This document shows positions 1 through 10,760 of a DNA stretch of 64,000 nt, piece by piece. The translations under genes were made by a program, and so were the position numbers. This DNA comes from Zerene cesonia. Taxonomy: Eukaryota > Arthropoda > Insecta > Lepidoptera > Pieridae. The stretch spans positions 6,783,164-6,847,163 of the forward strand of contig NC_052118.1 in assembly GCF_012273895.1 (NCBI RefSeq), in the 5' to 3' direction. Below the pieces are notes generated by a model. It worked only from the letters and a program-made list of their open reading frames with translations, was not told the origin of the DNA and ran no database searches. The first letter of the stretch is position 1. The number at the start of each line of letters is the position of its first letter.

Positions 1-2286
1 TACAAGAGTTTAATAATAAGTTAAAAGATTTAAATATCACGTTAGAAGCAGAGCGGGAATCATCGCAAAGAGAAGCAGAACTTAATAACGAGCTTAGAAA
101 TACACTAACAGAAAGTCAAAATACCATAGAGGACCTTAAAGCTAAAATAACTGAACTTGAAAATAGTAGACCAAATCCTGGTAATTACCCCTTATTAGAG
201 TAGTACGCCTTAGTAGAGTAGTAGTACTTTATTTGGTAGTCATAATAATATTTCAAATTTGTATGCAGATTTGCCAACGGAGAGAGAAATGGATTTGTGG
301 GCAGAACTTCAGGCAACCAAAGACACGTTACGCATAGCTGAGGAAGAAGTAATAGCATCTAAAAGAGAAAAAGTTCGCTTCTTGGAAACGCTTACTAAAA
401 TTACAGTTAATATATTTTTTTAATCCTATTAAATTAAATTTTTCCATGTAAATTCATATTGACATATTATAATAATGATGATATTTTGATATTTCCACGA
501 CAACAAGGAACCGGAGAACAAAATGGGTCTTCAACAGAAACTGGCAGCTGAATTACTAGGGAAAGAAGAGATAATTAGTAAAATGCAAACACAGCTTAGA
601 GATCTAACCAAAAATATTAAACTGAAGTGAGTCGTTACTAATAATTATGGATACGTACATACTGTGTATGATATATGAATGTTTCAGAATTATTCAGTTT
701 TGTTATTTCAAAAATATATTTTTTTAAATTAATCAATAAAAAATTTTTCATTGTGTGTATTTTTAGTGAACAAAAAGTGATACAGTACGAACAATATGTA
801 CGAGATCTACAAGCTCACAACCGTGCCATCGCGAACTGTCAAGAATCACCCAACGGTATCAGTTACCAAGATTTACAACAAGAGGTAAGAAGAGCATTCA
901 CTAATATTTTTGCTATGATGCGTATCTCAAGCTATCCTTATTCTTTTTCTTCTGAGCAAGCGTTTAAAATATTAAATTACCCTTCGATCAACTAGTAGTG
1001 AACTCGCTTTTTTAAAGCATAAAAAATAAAATATATGAATACAGATAATGAGTTTGAAGATGGGTCTCCTTGAAGCAGTTCATCGCAATGAAGAATTATC
1101 AGAAATGTTGGCACAAAAGGAGCAGCAACTCGAACAACAGGACAAAACATCTCGTGCACAGGCAAGAGTCATCAAGGTTATTTTATGACAATTTATTTGT
1201 TTCGAGAAACTTTGGTTCATAATTGTATGCTGCTAATCCGTTTTCAATATAAAACCTTAGCTGCGAATGTCCATGTTCACACGCTAGGCAAGTTTTAGGC
1301 AGCTCAACAACCTCACGGTAGTGCGCGTGAAGGCTCCTGGTAATCCTGTTTTTATTGATTTAAAAACATTTTTAGTACACCAACAATAAAATATACAAAC
1401 AAGAAAAATAGAGTTTCGTCGATAAATCAACATTGGCAATGTATGACCGACCGTATATTATTAATGATGTGCCCATTTTTTTATAATTTTATCGAATGCT
1501 TTTAACTAAACGAGCATCACAGATCCGAGAAGAATTAATCAACATGCTGAAGAACAAGGAAACGGAGCAGAGTCGTGAGCTTGCTGCGTTACAGCAAGAT
1601 TTGGAGCATCGAATGAAAATTGTAGACGATGTGAGAATCGTATTTTTTTTTTATTTTTTTTATTGGTATCTTTGTTTTAAATAATGGGCTAATGGGTAGT
1701 ATAGATAACTTGTAAATTGAAAAATCTGAAACCGCACATAGAGCGCACCGAACACTCGAGCATACATACGTACCTACGCTAACAACCTATTTAGTGTGAT
1801 ATATGATATAAATTAGGTTTTTTAGATGTATTTGGAATCAATATAAATAAATATTCTATTAATATATATAATGTAGTTGTCGGTATTAAAAGCTAGACAA
1901 AAATATAGCGTTGTTTATTATGGTGGCCTCGCTCGCGTGTTTGGCGCGTTGCATCTGCCTTTAGTTTTATAATCAGAGATTGAAACTTAAAGAAAATTTA
2001 TTATAACACATTAATCTTACATTATGATAATAACTCATTAATAATGTATGTTACACTACAGGTGAACAAGCAGATCGCAGCCAAGGCAGATGAGATTCAA
2101 GAGCTGTTTTCCACATTGGAAACAAAACAGCAACAGATCCATCGGCTGGAGAAGATCGTTCTTGCTCTTGAGGAACAGCAACGGCGGGCTCAGGCGCAGC
2201 GGACGCGACACGAGGAAAAGATTGCTGCGCTGGAGCATGAGCTTGCCGCGGGGGGCAATAGAAAAGACAAGTACATATCTGATTAA
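1..2286 (+). CDS. Coiled-coil protein, 3' part of gene (7 visible exons)
   Basis: This is the C-terminal part of a protein whose start lies left of the window. Exons in phase: 1-180, 269-405, 508-626, 767-884, 1045-1176, 1523-1630 and 2062-2286 (stop TAA 2284-2286). Together they give about 338 residues. Every join keeps the frame (phases 1, 0, 2, 0, 0, 0), which is the main evidence that the gene is real. The translation is almost all heptad-rich, with charged and Gln-rich stretches such as LEKIVLALEEQQRRAQ, and no globular domain, transmembrane segment or catalytic motif. The weakest joins are the donor at 406 (gttaat) and the acceptor at 506-507, which lacks a pyrimidine tract. I do not recognise the protein. 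Centrosomal coiled-coil families (centrosomin/CDK5RAP2, pericentrin-like) are possible, but I see no diagnostic motif. The 3' end is ambiguous: the last exon may stop at 2286 or be spliced at 2278 to an exon at 2808. Confidence 0.75.
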
Positions 2287-2427
2287 TAAGTGTAAAGATG
2301 ATGTAGTTGCGTTACTGTTAATGCATTGTGTTGCAATTATATTTTGTACGGTAGGATGTAATAAGATTTCTGTATAAAGTCAAATTAGAGAGACATTGTG
2401 ACTATGTGAAGTCAGACTTAATTACAA

Positions 2428-2740
2428 CTGGCTTTCCGCCCACGGCTTCGCCTGCGTGGAATTCGGTTATATTGCGCAACATGGTAAGCCTACAGTCTTT
2501 TCCAAGATTTAAACTATTTGTCAAAATTGGTTAAGTGGTTTAGATGTAAAAGAATTTTAGATGATTTTTTGTTTGACAAGGAAGGTAAGGAACTTCCATA
2601 CAAACTTTGATCCCCTGTTATCCTTTCCCAAGTTCAGTCCTATCTTCATATCAAATTTCATCAAAATCGGTTTAGTGGTTTAAGCGTGAAAGCGTTATAG
2701 ACAGACAGACAGAGTTACTTTCGCATTTATAATATTAAGT
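2428..2740. repeat. Degenerate lepidopteran retroposon, copy 1
   Basis: The segment starts with 'ctttccgcccacggcttcgcc', passes through 'aaatttcatcaaaatcggtt' and a short GACA microsatellite (about 2701-2712), and ends in 'cgcatttataatatta'. This order of blocks is typical of an abundant short retroposon (SINE-like or LINE 3' tail) in butterfly and moth genomes. No coding capacity remains. It lies between the coiled-coil gene's stop codon and the possible last exon at 2808. The family name is not given because it rests on memory. Confidence 0.7.
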
Positions 2741-2807
2741 ACAATTAATTTTGTGAACCAAAGAAATAGCTTTGAGCCTCGCCAGTAATGCCTTTTTTTT
2801 CTTTCAG

Positions 2808-2940
2808 GAGGTTCGTCTTCTTTTGAAATAATCATAATGAGATAAAATCTTCTTTAAAAATTAATAAACTGTAAAATTTTGTGCTTACTGTCTTTGTACT
2901 CATTGGTGTTTTGTAAATTAGTAGTTTCCTGAATAAAGAC
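2808..2940 (+). other. Possible alternative last exon of the coiled-coil gene
   Basis: A very strong acceptor (eight T's, then ctttcag) ends at 2807. It is followed by a short open stretch and then by two AATAAA signals at 2863 and 2932. If exon 2062 is spliced from the GT at 2278 (…gac aa|gtacat), the joined frame reads K-R-F-V-F-F and stops at once. In the phase-0 frame the exon would read E-V-R-L-L-L-K then stop, but I see no phase-0 donor to supply it. The exon could therefore be purely 3' UTR or a short alternative C-terminus. Confidence 0.3.
2863..2937 (+). terminator. Polyadenylation signals of the coiled-coil gene
   Basis: Canonical AATAAA hexamers lie at 2863-2868 and 2932-2937, about 580-650 bp past the stop codon at 2286 and right behind the strong acceptor at 2807. 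They are the first plausible cleavage signals downstream of the gene and precede the next retroposon. Which one is used cannot be told from the sequence. Confidence 0.45.
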
Positions 2941-3027
2941 GTTGTTGTGGTAATATTATTTATGAAATAATTGAAGTACCTAAATGAATACAACCTGTAT
3001 TTTCCCTTTTAATAGAAAAACATTTTT

Positions 3028-3325
3028 TGGAATGTGGGAGTTAGAGTTTGGGACGAATTGGGCCATCTCGTGCCGGGTACTAAACCTCCACAGAAGACCG
3101 GTGTTATAGTAGCATGCTACTGTGTTTCGAACTGTGAGTGGGGCAGACGGAGGCTCGTTTGTTTTTGCCTTTTCAGTTCGTTCCATCTTTCCAGTCTTCA
3201 AACCTTTCTTATCCCTCCCCTTAAAAGTGAGCAGAGCAGTCGCAGAAGCACTACCTCTGCGAATGTTTATGGACAGTGACGGTCTCTTACCATCGGGCGA
3301 AATACCAGCTCAGATATGATTGTAG
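3028..3325. repeat. Retroposon fragment of the 'gtgccgggta…accatcgggcga' family, copy 1
   Basis: Blocks in order: 'gggccatctcgtgccgggta', 'ccacagaagaccggtgtta', 'gcatgctactgtgtttcg', 'gtgagtggggcagacggagg' and 'cttaccatcgggcga'. I know these from the 3' end of a common lepidopteran non-LTR element or its short non-autonomous derivative. Two overlapping short open frames within it are fortuitous products of the repeat and should not be called genes. A second, shorter copy lies at 56640-56790. Confidence 0.7.
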
Positions 3326-4400
3326 AGCTGAGTGAAACATGAGAGGGGATAGCTGTGCATGGGTACTGTACTCCTATACCTTATTGTTGACTTCCACACA
3401 GGCACTTAAGTAAATAAACGGAACAAACTCCTTAACTTAGCTTGCGTTTCTCAGAGGGCGCAATTTTGTTTGATGGATGGATTACTAGAAGTTAAGCTCC
3501 GTTTGTGGGATCTTCATTACTGCCCCGCGGCCCCCATGTTGAAAAAAATGGAACAAATGGTTTTCGTGCTTTATCTGCAAACTTAACAATCGTACATAAA
3601 ATTTGAGAGGATGTTTATACTAAATACCACATTGAATTGTCTACAACTTTGTTTCCATTACTGCTTAACGTAAGATACGTAAGATGGAAAATAAATAAGT
3701 TTTTATCAAAAGCAAATTAAACATTTTTAACAAAACTCGTTTTCAGCGGTAACTCTGTTATTTGCCACTTAACAATAAAATGGCATCAGACCAATCTCAC
3801 GAGAAACTCATATCGAAGCCTATTTACTATTATCATTTCATTGTCTATCTCTAGATATCGCTGTCTATTTTGTAGATCTGTTTATGATACCTACACAATT
3901 CCTTCCCATAAATTATTTAGCTATACCATATATCAAAGGGGTTAGTTAGGGGTAGGGTCGAAAACTCTCAAACCGATTATTTTTTCCATACCTCCCAAGA
4001 TATATTATATCGTTGTGTCTTAGCCAACGTATACAATAGATTTATCAATTCCTCTTATCCTAATTCCTATATGATAACATCAAAAATTATTTTTGTATTT
4101 TTAAGGATCTAAGCATACATAGAGTTAGACAAAAAGTCCACGAATGATAATTTCGTTGTGCTAAGTATGGACGTGTCTTTATTTCTTTTAAAAAAAATAA
4201 CAAACATACAAACAATTATTATTACATTATTATGTACAAAGATTTTCTAGCAGTTAAAGTGTGAACCATTGAACCATGTTTCACCATTTCACCGTATTCA
4301 CATCATGGTGGGTACACACCATAGAGTACCATAACTACTACATGCACATGGAAAGTTCATAGCAAAGAGTAGAGAGAGAGTTGGTTCACACCTTTTCCGT
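3326..4400. other. Intergenic, nothing recognised
   Basis: AT-rich sequence between the retroposon copy and the YJU2 promoter. No exon with acceptable splice signals, no RNA gene and no further repeat that I could identify. Confidence 0.5.
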
Positions 4401-4638
4401 GGCCTTTTATTGTGGCGAGTGACGTCATGTGAACGCTTCTGAAATTTTGACATGGCCGACAAAAAAATTATTTTGACATTGACAAATGTGAATTTGACAG
4501 TAAGTGATATCAAATCGTGATCAAGACAAGCATCGTTTCGAAAAACTACGTGTGTAACACATAGTATTTTGTTTACATACTTCTTATTCATTCAGAAATC
4601 AGAATTCAATAATCAAATTAAGAATTTAATCAGCTAAA
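4400..4638 (+). promoter_or_regulatory. Likely YJU2 promoter and 5' UTR with CRE and TGACA repeats
   Basis: A full CRE palindrome TGACGTCA lies at 4420-4427. Four TGACA pentamers follow at 4448, 4474, 4480 and 4495, all within 240 bp upstream of the YJU2 start codon. There is no clear TATA box, as expected for a housekeeping gene. The sites are seen directly. Their use by ATF/CREB-type factors is inferred from known binding preferences. The transcription start is not located. Confidence 0.45.
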
Positions 4639-7600
4639 ATGTCGGAAAGAAAAGTTTTGAATGTAAGTACTCTTGGTTTATGCGATTACCATGGACCTAT
4701 TTAACAAGGACAACAATTTGGAATTCATTTATATTTTGCTTATATTATCTAAATTTCAGAAATATTATCCACCGGATTTCGATCCATCTAAAATCCCTCG
4801 CATGAAATTAGAGAAAAATAGACAATACACCGTGCGGTTAATGGCTCCGTTCAATATGCGATGTGCTACTTGCGGCGAATACATTTATAAGGGAAAGAAA
4901 TTTAACGCTCGAAAGGAAGATGTTGAAAATGAAGATTACTTGGGTATAAGGATATACAGATTCTATATAAAAGTGAGTATTATGAGGGCAGTGTTAGCGT
5001 ATGTTTTTGCCTTACTGTAATAATTGAAGGAGACAATAAATTACTGTAAATTATAGTTAAAATGGTATTTCATATATTATGTTTACAATAAAATACTCTT
5101 TCAATTAGATGCTTATCTCATATGCCTTCTATATAATATTAGATGTATTAATTGAGTATGTAGGAATTTTATGTTTGGTTTAAAAGAAGTCCTTAACCAA
5201 AGAAAAGAGAATAGTTTATTATTAAAATAAACCATTAAATCTCAAATCACGTAATATTCACTTTATCACTGTTACAAAGTGTATATTTACAGTGTTAAAG
5301 TTTTGTCATAACATTTAATTTACAACAAATAATGACCAAAGTAATGAACTGAATTCTACTATAGTCAGTGGAAGCTTACCAATGTTCAAATATCATAATC
5401 TGGACTTTGGAGCATCCAAAAAATGAGTTCAACAATAACTACAGGACAGTTAAAAAAAATCCACTATGAATAATGATTATATTATATAAATAATAAATAT
5501 ATTTCATATGTAGTATGTCAATTCACTATGGACTGTGCTAGTAGACCTAGTTTTTGCAAGAAAATCTACCTAATAGCGGCTTTACTTATATATCTAGAAA
5601 CATTCTATTTATATTAATAATATGAGGTTGTATGATTGAATGCACTAGCCTCTCCATTTAGATTGATTAGATTTATACAGTAGGATTATTTTCATAATTC
5701 TTTTACCGTTGGATATGTATGTTATCCCTGACTACTATAGGCTATTTACTGTGTTTATGCTGGGGCATATTGTTAGATATATATAAATTTTATATATATT
5801 AGTGACCTACTACTTTGTAGTTTTTACCTTCGTCATAAAATGCCATTAGCTCTTCTTTTATTTGCTGTGTAATATTTTAAAGAAAAACATAATTTATGTA
5901 TTGAAAATGATTTACAGTGTACTCGGTGTCTGCAAGAAATATCATTCAAGACAGATCCAAAAAATACAGATTATGAAATAGAGGCTGGTGCAACCAGAAA
6001 TTTCATGGCATTAAAATTGGCTGAAGAACAAGCTAAAAGGGAAGAAGAGGAGCAGAAAGAGGAAGAAGCCAATAATCCCATGAAATTATTAGGTAAATCA
6101 TTGATTATGTAATTTGTTATAAAAAAGGAGCTTTTTATATGTTTTTATAATTTTTTTATAGTATATAAAATGAATATGAATCATTAAGAAATTTTTACTT
6201 CAAAATTATTTTAATTTTTTTTATATTGTGTTCATACAAGATTTTTTTTAATCATTTTTCAGAATACAGAACAGAACAGTCAAGGCAGGAAATTGAATTG
6301 TTGGAGAGTCTTGAAGAACTCAAAGAGTTGAATCGTCGACAGAGAACTGTAGATTATGAGGGAATGCTGAAACAGTTTCAGCCAGAAACAGCAGAACAGA
6401 GAAAAGCGAGGGAGGAACAAGAAGATAATGAATTTATAAAGTGAGACATCTTTAATACTATATCAGTGGAAAGCTAAACCAAAATTTAAGCAGGCTTTTA
6501 AAATAGTCAATGCAAAAACGTGTGCTCTTCTTTCTGTGTTAGTGTTCAAATATCAAAATATTTTGACTACATATAGTATATCTCTAGCATAACTTCCACA
6601 ATTCCACAGCTCCACAGGTAGGTAGATTGTCAATTGCTTGCTTTATTGACTTTTTTCAATTGCTTTATTGATTGTCAATTGCTTGCTTTATTGACAAGTC
6701 TTTTTCACATTGCTTCACAAGTCAAGAGTTGTGTTGCTTTTTAATATTATAAATGCGTTAAAAGTTGAACTAAACCACTGAAATATAAATTTTGAACTTC
6801 GTGGATTTTGGGAGACCTTATTGACCACTTTATATGCGTATATCTCGTGATTTTTATTTAAGCAAAAAACCTACTTAGAAACTATTTTTTTTTATTCTTA
6901 TCTGCCTTTCCAATTATTTTCCATTGGAAAGATGATAAATGATACCCCATTTCATGACATTTTCGCGATTTTTTGGTCCTCCGGTAACTTCTATGAATAG
7001 CCACCCTTAACAATTTAAAAATGTAGCTTATAAGTTGAACCTATACCATTTAAAATTTGTCATGAATTGCCCAGTTGTTCGTGATTACCGCATATACAAA
7101 TAGTAATAATTGCTAATCATTGATTTGGGATCCATAAAATAACCATATTGCATAGCAATTACTCTTTTTGTAAAATATTTAATGTATAGAAATGGTTTGG
7201 TTACTTTGTGTTTTATTTTATACTAGCTGCGCCCCGCGGTTTCACCCGCGTAAGTCCGTATCCCGTAGGAATATCGGGATAAAAAGTTGTTATTAAATAT
7301 CTTTGATGTCATTAAATAGTTCTGAATCGATCCTATTCTCAGTTGGATCGCATAGTATATGCTGCACGTTCACATACAAACAATTTCTTCTCATGAGAAT
7401 GAGGTGTTTAATTTTGCGTTTCATTCCGCGGTAAAAAGTACCTCATATCGCACAATAGACTCCTAACTATTTCTAGACACAAAAATCGTACCATAAATCG
7501 ATCTGATGCGACGGGGAAGAAGGATACACAATCACCCTTACAGTTTTATAGTATTTATAATATTTATAGTAAGAATTTACTATGACGACTTTGAGAACTT

Positions 7601-8180
7601 AATTCAGATTCTAGAGTAGATATAAATCTCAGATAGTAAAAGATGTCAAAGCTCCTCTGTCAATTAATTCCACTCACACTTTAAGTTTAAATATAAGTTA
7701 ACATATTTACATCTTATTGCTTCTCCACAAGGATTCAAGTAGTCTACTATCATGCTATCAGGGATTACAATCTTGTTTGTAACAATACAGTGCTGTGTAA
7801 ATAACAAATATTAATTCTCTTGTTACAGGTCAGTTAAATTCAACAATCCATCAAAGCACAAAGTAGTTGCAGAAGAAATTATCGAAGATGTTAATGAAGA
7901 CTATGAACCAATTGCAAAGAGTATCAAAACTGAGGTGCCGGCTCCCAAGCCAGTAGTAGCCAAGAAGGAAGCCTGGAACAAAAGTATAGGTGTCATATCA
8001 AAGAAAACTCCTTTAGCTAATCTAGTGCGAAGTAAGAAAACAGAGACAAATACAAGTGTCAGTGAAAAAGAAGTGCAAGGTTCGTCAAACGGGTCTAATA
8101 GTGGTAAAGATAGTGCTCAAGCAAAGCCTTCAGGACTATCGTTATTAGCTGATTATTCAGGCAGTGACAGTGATTCATAG
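4639..8180 (+). CDS. YJU2: Splicing factor YJU2 (CCDC94), complete, 5 exons
   Basis: Exons: 4639-4662, 4760-4972, 5918-6092, 6263-6440 and 7829-8180 (stop TAG 8178-8180). All joins are in phase and the product has 313 residues, close to the human protein as I recall it. It starts [20 protein letters not shown] and continues with NMRCATCGEYIYKGKKFNARKE and FYIKCTRC, the invariant YJU2/CWC16 core. Cys43, Cys46, Cys80 and Cys83 form the zinc site. A charged helical part (about 110-190) follows, then a Ser/Lys-rich tail ending DYSGSDSDS. YJU2 joins the activated spliceosome with the Prp19 complex and stabilises the branch helix at the first transesterification; it acts in the nucleus. The start is fixed by the conserved N-terminus, and the first intron splits the conserved LN|KYY. 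No defect is visible. Confidence 0.97.
4973..5917 (+). other. YJU2 intron 2
   Basis: A 945-bp intron with donor gtgagt and acceptor tttacag. AT-rich, with no recognised repeat or nested gene. Confidence 0.85.
6625..6695. repeat. Short tandem repeat in YJU2 intron 4
   Basis: A 26-bp unit beginning gattgtcaattgcttg and ending ctttattgac is present identically at 6625-6650 and 6670-6695. Between them lies a shorter partial copy, 'caattgctttattg', at about 6657-6670. Identity of the two full units points to recent duplication. Confidence 0.8.
7221..7560. repeat. Degenerate lepidopteran retroposon, copy 2 (intronic)
   Basis: It starts 'tactagctgcgccccgcggt' and continues with 'tcacccgcgtaagtccgtat', 'gataaaaagttg' and 'cgatctgatgcgacgg'. 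These blocks belong to the same broad family as the copies at 2428, 10485 and 15981. Inserted in YJU2 intron 4 and decayed, without open frame. Confidence 0.65.
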
Positions 8181-8455
8181 TGAGTTATAATTTGCATGTT
8201 TTCTTAAATTGACTCGGGATGTAGGTTTTATGTGACATTAATTGGGGTGTTCTAAACTCTTTTTTAAGTAAAAATTAAAGCAAATATAGTGATTATGTTA
8301 CATATGTTTGTATTTTTATTTTTATATGATTTTTAATTACTGATCCGATTCTTCTATAGCTTGCTAATGGTAAAAAAAAATAATTGTTAATCCATAAAGT
8401 AAATTTAAATATAAATTTTTAAACATACACCTTATCATTCTTATTACGTTGTATT

Positions 8456-8461
8456 AATAAA
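8456..8461 (+). terminator. Candidate YJU2 polyadenylation signal
   Basis: AATAAA about 276 bp after the stop codon, the first exact hexamer downstream of the gene. Whether it is used cannot be seen. Confidence 0.4.
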
Positions 8462-8499
8462 TTTAAATTCTGTAGTTCAAGTGTACAATTTCAATTTTT

Positions 8500-9680
8500 C
8501 TTAAAAGCTTATTGACTTATTGAATATTTCTATCATACTTTTGTAGGTTAGTTAAAGTTATTTATCTGCTTAAAAAATATTGATATAAATTTTGGTATAT
8601 ACCTTATGTAGGCAAACACAAAATTAGATTGTAACGTAACGGAAATTGACGTAATATATGTATTTCTTATCAAATTATATGGGACAACTTTTTAACGATG
8701 ATGATTAAGTACGATATGTACGTTTGGGAAAGTAACCTCATAAAAATATGTTACATATTTCATATAGTTTATATGTGAGTGGCGTGTGGATGACTTTTTT
8801 TATAATCTTAACGATTAAAGAGGCCACATATTTGGACTATAAATAAGTCTTATCGCTCTCACACAAGACCAAGAAATACGTAATTGAAAATTATTTTTTT
8901 TATGAATTCTATATTTGTTTTCAAAACACATATAAGAGCCTGCAGGGATTCAATTTTCTGTGTGTTTTGTCATTTAATCGTTTCATAGATGTTAATGAGT
9001 CAAAAGTGAATAGGATATATCATATGGGAAAGATACTTTGGGTGGGTTTATTAATTATTATAACATGGTAACAGAATGGTAACCTTAACGAGGCAGACGT
9101 TTCCAAAAACGGGTTAGGTTTTCAATACGACTGTATTCTGATGGCGCGATTCTTTTTGTTTGATAAGAAGTTGTTATTTGGTTCGATTTTAAAATCTGGA
9201 GTAGTAACTCTCCCCGCTGTTCTTGTAACACTGTTTCTGCATACCTTTGACATTTTTATTTGTATGCGCAGGTAATTCAATAACTTTGTCATTCAGACCC
9301 TGATTAGCTGGCAAAAAAAGTTAACAACAAATCTCCGCTGAAATCGGCTTATATCTAGTTGATGCTATCATGCTATTGTGCTGCACTTTTTCTGTGATGG
9401 TGTCAATTCTAAACAAAAAATGACGGTTACCTTAATAGCCGTCGCATATTATCAAATATTTGCGTCGTAATATTTTATTTGTTTAAGTATAATATGATTT
9501 ATCTTTTGGATTACCTTTTGGTAGATAATTATGAAATAATTGAATCTTTTTGTTCTGTAAATATGAAAATATGTCGAAAGATTTATCATAGTGTAAGCTT
9601 TGAAAGCCGCTTATAATGATGATATCGAGTGTAAAAGCGCTAACGCTATATAAAAATACTAATATTACAAATCTACCTTT
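8500..9680. other. Intergenic, mostly featureless
   Basis: AT-rich DNA beyond the YJU2 3' end. The stretch about 9110-9200 ('ggttttcaatacgactgtat') resembles part of the repeat at 28227 but is too decayed to call firmly. Nothing else recognised. Confidence 0.5.
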
Positions 9681-9885
9681 ATGTTCGACTGTCGGTCCGT
9701 TTCTCCTTCACGCCTAAACCACTGAAAAGCTTTGAAAGAAATTTGCTATAGAAATAGTTTGAGACCCGAAAAGGGACACAGGATTTTATCCCGGAAATCC
9801 CACGAGAACGGGAACTATGCTTTAGACTTAGACTTATCTATCTGTTTATTTAACAATGCGGATGGAGTCGTGGGTAGAAGTTGGT
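9681..9885. repeat. Degenerate lepidopteran retroposon, copy 3
   Basis: Contains 'ttctccttcacgcctaaacc', 'tagtttgagaccc', 'tatcccggaaatcccacga' and near its end 'gcggatggagtcgtgggtag'. These blocks recur in moth and butterfly genomes in this order. The 60-codon open frame across it is a by-product of the repeat. Confidence 0.65.
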
Positions 9886-10484
9886 TTGGAATATTTTTGT
9901 TTATATCAGGATAACATGAATCATGCCAGAAATTCGTGTGCATATGGCACTTTTAATTTTATAAAAATTACAATAAAATCGTTACTTTTGATATATTGCC
10001 ACATTATGTACACATACATATAACCATGAATAATATGTGGCCTCAAAAAATATTTTTTTAACAATTTGTGTTTCAGTTGCGATACGATAACGTTTGCTAT
10101 CTTATTTTTTAGGCATCAAAAAATAAATAAATAAAAGTATATTTAGTGACATAAAATCAAGTACTTTTCTTATAAGACCCATTGTCTACCGAGCCAGTTG
10201 GAAACTGCGTTTCGGTTGTCGGTGGCTTCTCCCTTAAAACGAAAATTACTTTACATTTTATGTCTAATTAAAAGAAAAGGAAGGGGTAATAAATTTGTTA
10301 GTTGTTGTTAGAATGAGTGCGTAGTTTTGTGGAATGGAAACTAGCATATTTAACTTCCATTTTTTCTGTCACATCTTCGCTCCGGAGTGCTGATGATGTT
10401 TTCGTGTATTACCTTCTTGTCCATAAAGAAATTCGATCAGTGAAACAGGTGTATTTCATCTGCCTCATACCCTGCTAGGTGCCC

Positions 10485-10760
10485 GCTTCTTCAGCCGCGT
10501 AGTCAAAATAAATTTCCAGGGAGTGAGATGTTTCACCTCGATAAAAAGTAGTCTATGTCAACTTCTAGGTTCCTTAATATCTTCAGATCCTTTAGTCCTA
10601 TAATAAAATCGCTCCGATGCGACAGTTGCGAAAGAAAGACAAACAAGACTTATTTGTATTATAATTAAGCATTTATTTGAAAGAGTAGAACAAAGACCCA
10701 CGGCCTTATATACATAGAATATTAGTGCGTTTATAATATTAGTAGGATGTAGGATTATAA
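10485..10760. repeat. Degenerate lepidopteran retroposon, copy 4
   Basis: Blocks: 'cttcttcagccgcgtagtc', 'agggagtgagatgtttcacc', 'gataaaaagtagtctatgtc', 'cgctccgatgcgacagttg' and the tail 'ttataatattagtaggat'. Same family as copies 2 and 5, heavily mutated. Confidence 0.65.

Larger units (their letters stand above)
6441..7828 (+). other. YJU2 intron 4, with tandem repeat and retroposon
   Basis: A 1388-bp intron with donor gtgaga and acceptor tgttacag, phase 2. It carries the short tandem repeat at 6625-6695 and an old retroposon at 7221-7560. The stretch about 6780-7030 has the texture of a further degenerate repeat, but I cannot assign it. No coding sequence inside. Confidence 0.8.

Noticed and set aside
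3034..3319. Two overlapping open frames that could suggest a small gene
   Set aside because: They lie entirely inside a recognised retroposon fragment and have no splice or start context.
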